NCBI RefSeq assembly: GCF_036881715.1
Contig: NZ_JBAKBF010000003.1
Location: 310,001 to 374,000, forward strand
Length of the DNA: 64,000 bases
From: Pannonibacter anstelovis
GTDB taxonomy: Bacteria; Pseudomonadota; Alphaproteobacteria; Rhizobiales; Stappiaceae
Reading direction: 5' to 3'
Both the position numbers and the translations under genes were made by a program. The notes beneath the pieces were generated by a model. It ran no database searches, was not told where the DNA came from, and saw only the letters and a program-made list of their open reading frames with translations. The stretch's first letter is position 1. Each line of letters starts with the position of its first letter. Shown in pieces: positions 62,811 through 64,000 of the stretch.

Positions 62811-63386
62811 ATGATCATCGAAACGGAACGGCTTGTGTTGCGGCCCTGGCGGGATGAGGATCTTGAACCCTTTGCCGCGCTATGCGGCGACCCAGAAGTC
62901 ATGCGCTATTTCGTAAAGCCTCTGAGCATTGACGAAACACAGGCTCTGATTACCCGCCTCAGAGAAAAGGAGGAGGCAGACGGGTTCTGCTTCCGTCCAG
63001 TGGTGCGCAAGGCTGACGGCGCCTTCATCGGCATGGCCGGGCTATCGCGGCCGCAGTTTCCAGCGCCGGTGCCTTTTGCTCCTTGCGTGGAGATCGGCTG
63101 GCGTTTCGTTCGTTCCGCGTGGGGGCGGGGCTATGCCAGTGAGGCGGCGCAGGCATGGCTTCGATTCGGTTTTGAAACGCTTCTGCTGGATGAGATTGTG
63201 GCTTTCACTGCTGAACTGAATGTGCCGTCGCAAAAGGTCATGCAACGGCTGGGCATGAGTCATGATCCCGCAGATGATTTCGATCATCCCTCCGTGCCGG
63301 AGGACCATCGGCTTCTGCGGCACGTGCTCTACCGGCTTTCACGGGAGAACTGGAAGGCCGGCAGAGCGGAACATGTTTCACGTTGA
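62811..63386 (+). CDS. GNAT-family N-acetyltransferase (RimJ/RimL type)
   Basis: 191 residues. TERLVLRPWRDEDLEPFAAL at the N-terminus, GMAGLSRPQF, EIGWRFVRSAWGRGYASEAA (acetyl-CoA loop) and LNVPSQKVMQRLGM fit the RimJ/RimL branch. Substrate unknown. The start has GGAAGGAGAATGCC upstream. Its stop codon is part of the parS-like site at 63384. Confidence 0.9.
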   Translation: MIIETERLVLRPWRDEDLEPFAALCGDPEVMRYFVKPLSIDETQALITRLREKEEADGFCFRPVVRKADGAFIGMAGLSRPQFPAPVPFAPCVEIGWRFVRSAWGRGYASEAAQAWLRFGFETLLLDEIVAFTAELNVPSQKVMQRLGMSHDPADDFDHPSVPEDHRLLRHVLYRLSRENWKAGRAEHVSR

Positions 63387-63399
63387 TTCACGTGAAACA
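63384..63399. promoter_or_regulatory. parS-like ParB-binding site (right of oriC)
   Basis: TGATTCACGTGAAACA matches TGTTTCACGTGAAACA at 15 of 16 positions. Ten bases of a second site (TGTTTCACGT, 63374-63383) directly adjoin it. It overlaps the stop of the acetyltransferase gene and lies about 4 kb right of oriC. Confidence 0.82.
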
Positions 63400-63457
63400 C
63401 CCCGGTGAATGCAGGGAGGAAATGAATCGGGTCCGTATTGAAGGCCATCAGCCCTAT

Positions 63458-63588
63458 CGTCGTCGTCCCGGACGAGAGCGAAGCGAAGATCCGGGACCGG
63501 TGAGCCAAGGCCCATCAGCGAATATTCACAGCTAGCCAACAGGTACCCCGGCTCACCGGTCCCGGCTCAAGGCCGGGATGACGATGGA
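63458..63588. repeat. GTCAT-type inverted repeat upstream of mnmE
   Basis: Perfect 16-bp arms CCGGGACCGGTGAGCC (63491-63506) and its complement (63550-63565), flanked by CGTCGTCCCGG and CCGGGATGACG ends. The 43-base centre is non-coding. It resembles the REP-like element at 32309-32420. The rest of 63400-63718 shows no gene. Confidence 0.75.
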
Positions 63589-63681
63589 GGGGGATGAAGT
63601 GCATTTGATGCTGCTCATTTGAATCGGATGCGGATTGGTTGGGTGGTTCCCCCTTTGCAGAGAGGGGCGAAGCAGATATGG

Positions 63682-63711
63682 GCCTTGGCATGGATTTTCA
63701 TCTGCCAAGGC
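63682..63711 (+). promoter_or_regulatory. Hairpin covering the mnmE ribosome-binding region
   Basis: CCTTGGCA (63683-63690) and TGCCAAGG (63703-63710) pair perfectly, with a further G-C on the outside and a small inner stem. It ends 7 bases before the mnmE ATG, where no good ribosome site is visible, so it could lower or gate translation. Confidence 0.4.
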
Positions 63712-63718
63712 TTCTCCC

Positions 63719-64000
63719 ATGCAGGACACCATCTTTGCCCTTTCCAGCGGTGCGCTTCCTTCCGGCGTTGCCGTGATCCGGTTGAGCGGGCCGGCAGCCT
63801 TTGATGCTCTTGGCTCTCTGTGCAGCTCCATGCCGCAACCCCGCCAGGCAGCGCTGAGGGTGCTGCGTGATCCGCAGACACAGGAGCCGCTGGATCAGGC
63901 TCTGGTGCTGACTTTTCCAGGTCCGGCGAGCTTCACCGGGGAAGACGTCGTCGAGCTTCAGTGCCATGGTGGCCGTGCGGTGGTGGCTGCTGTCCTGAAG
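63719..64000 (+). CDS. mnmE: tRNA modification GTPase MnmE, N-terminal part (truncated by window edge)
   Basis: The first 94 codons, open to the window end. MQDTIFALSSGALPSGVAVI, then RLSGPAAFDAL and FTGEDVVELQCHGGRAVVAA are the N-terminal folate-binding domain of MnmE (TrmE), which with MnmG modifies the wobble uridine of several tRNAs. The GTPase domain lies outside. In related genomes mnmG, rsmG, parA and parB follow, which would fit the parS sites found here. Confidence 0.93.
   Translation, partial: MQDTIFALSSGALPSGVAVIRLSGPAAFDALGSLCSSMPQPRQAALRVLRDPQTQEPLDQALVLTFPGPASFTGEDVVELQCHGGRAVVAAVLK

Overview
This 64-kb window is chromosomal DNA from a GC-rich alphaproteobacterium, most likely in Hyphomicrobiales and possibly a Stappiaceae-type genome such as Pannonibacter, Roseibium or Stappia. 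The order is supported by gene content and order: trpF-trpB-trpA-accD-folC, Irr next to fabA-fabB-fabI, Tim44-mltA-smr, and dnaQ-coaE-aroE-maf-ppsR facing hemE-hemJ-rho-mnmE. The family or genus is inference from protein style only. Almost all genes are housekeeping; I see no prophage, IS element, CRISPR array, tRNA or rRNA.

Layout. 0-5.4 kb: end of ubiB, polA, a membrane acyltransferase and fxsA. 5.6-8.6 kb: a Tim44-mltA-Smr-XRE operon. 8.8-15.7 kb: glnD, murJ, trpS, ybaB, a GC-rich inverted repeat, recR. 15.8-18.3 kb: a methyltransferase, an EI24 membrane protein and glutaminase. 18.5-22.9 kb: succinate dehydrogenase sdhCDA-(FkbM methyltransferase)-sdhB with a readable promoter, operator-like palindrome and terminator. 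23-28 kb: gshB, a Tat-exported cyclase-family hydrolase, the YifB/ComM ATPase, an AraC regulator and a cupin. 28.4-36.8 kb (minus strand): maeB, trpF, trpB, trpA, accD, folC, interrupted between trpB and trpA by an opposite-strand 51-residue gene with its own promoter and terminator. 36.9-39.6 kb: mutS. 39.6-45.7 kb: a catabolic cluster of LysR, class III CoA-transferase, HMG-CoA-lyase-type enzyme and a TRAP transporter. 46-50 kb: an MFS exporter, a DUF2799 lipoprotein, DUF2244, nth, a GNAT and irr. 50.7-53.5 kb: fabA-fabB-fabI. 53.6-64 kb: the replication-origin neighbourhood.

The most important non-coding element is the probable chromosomal origin between ppsR and hemE (59255-59687). It has five DnaA-box-like 9-mers, an AT-rich stretch and a perfect TTAA-N7-TTAA CtrA-type site. 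parS-like ParB sites lie on both sides (53495-53510 and 63384-63399). Genes next to the origin mostly point away from it.

The most unusual signal is a dispersed intergenic element of about 90-105 bp present three times (536-626, 24928-25032, 45767-45868). Each copy has a hairpin whose outer stem differs between copies but still pairs, joined to a nearly invariant tail. Other second-look items are the TRAP/CoA-transferase/lyase cluster (possible 3-hydroxy-3-methylglutarate use), the split trp operon, a catalytic Asp-to-Glu change in TrpA, a C/U-rich rho leader and a long hairpin in the fabA leader.
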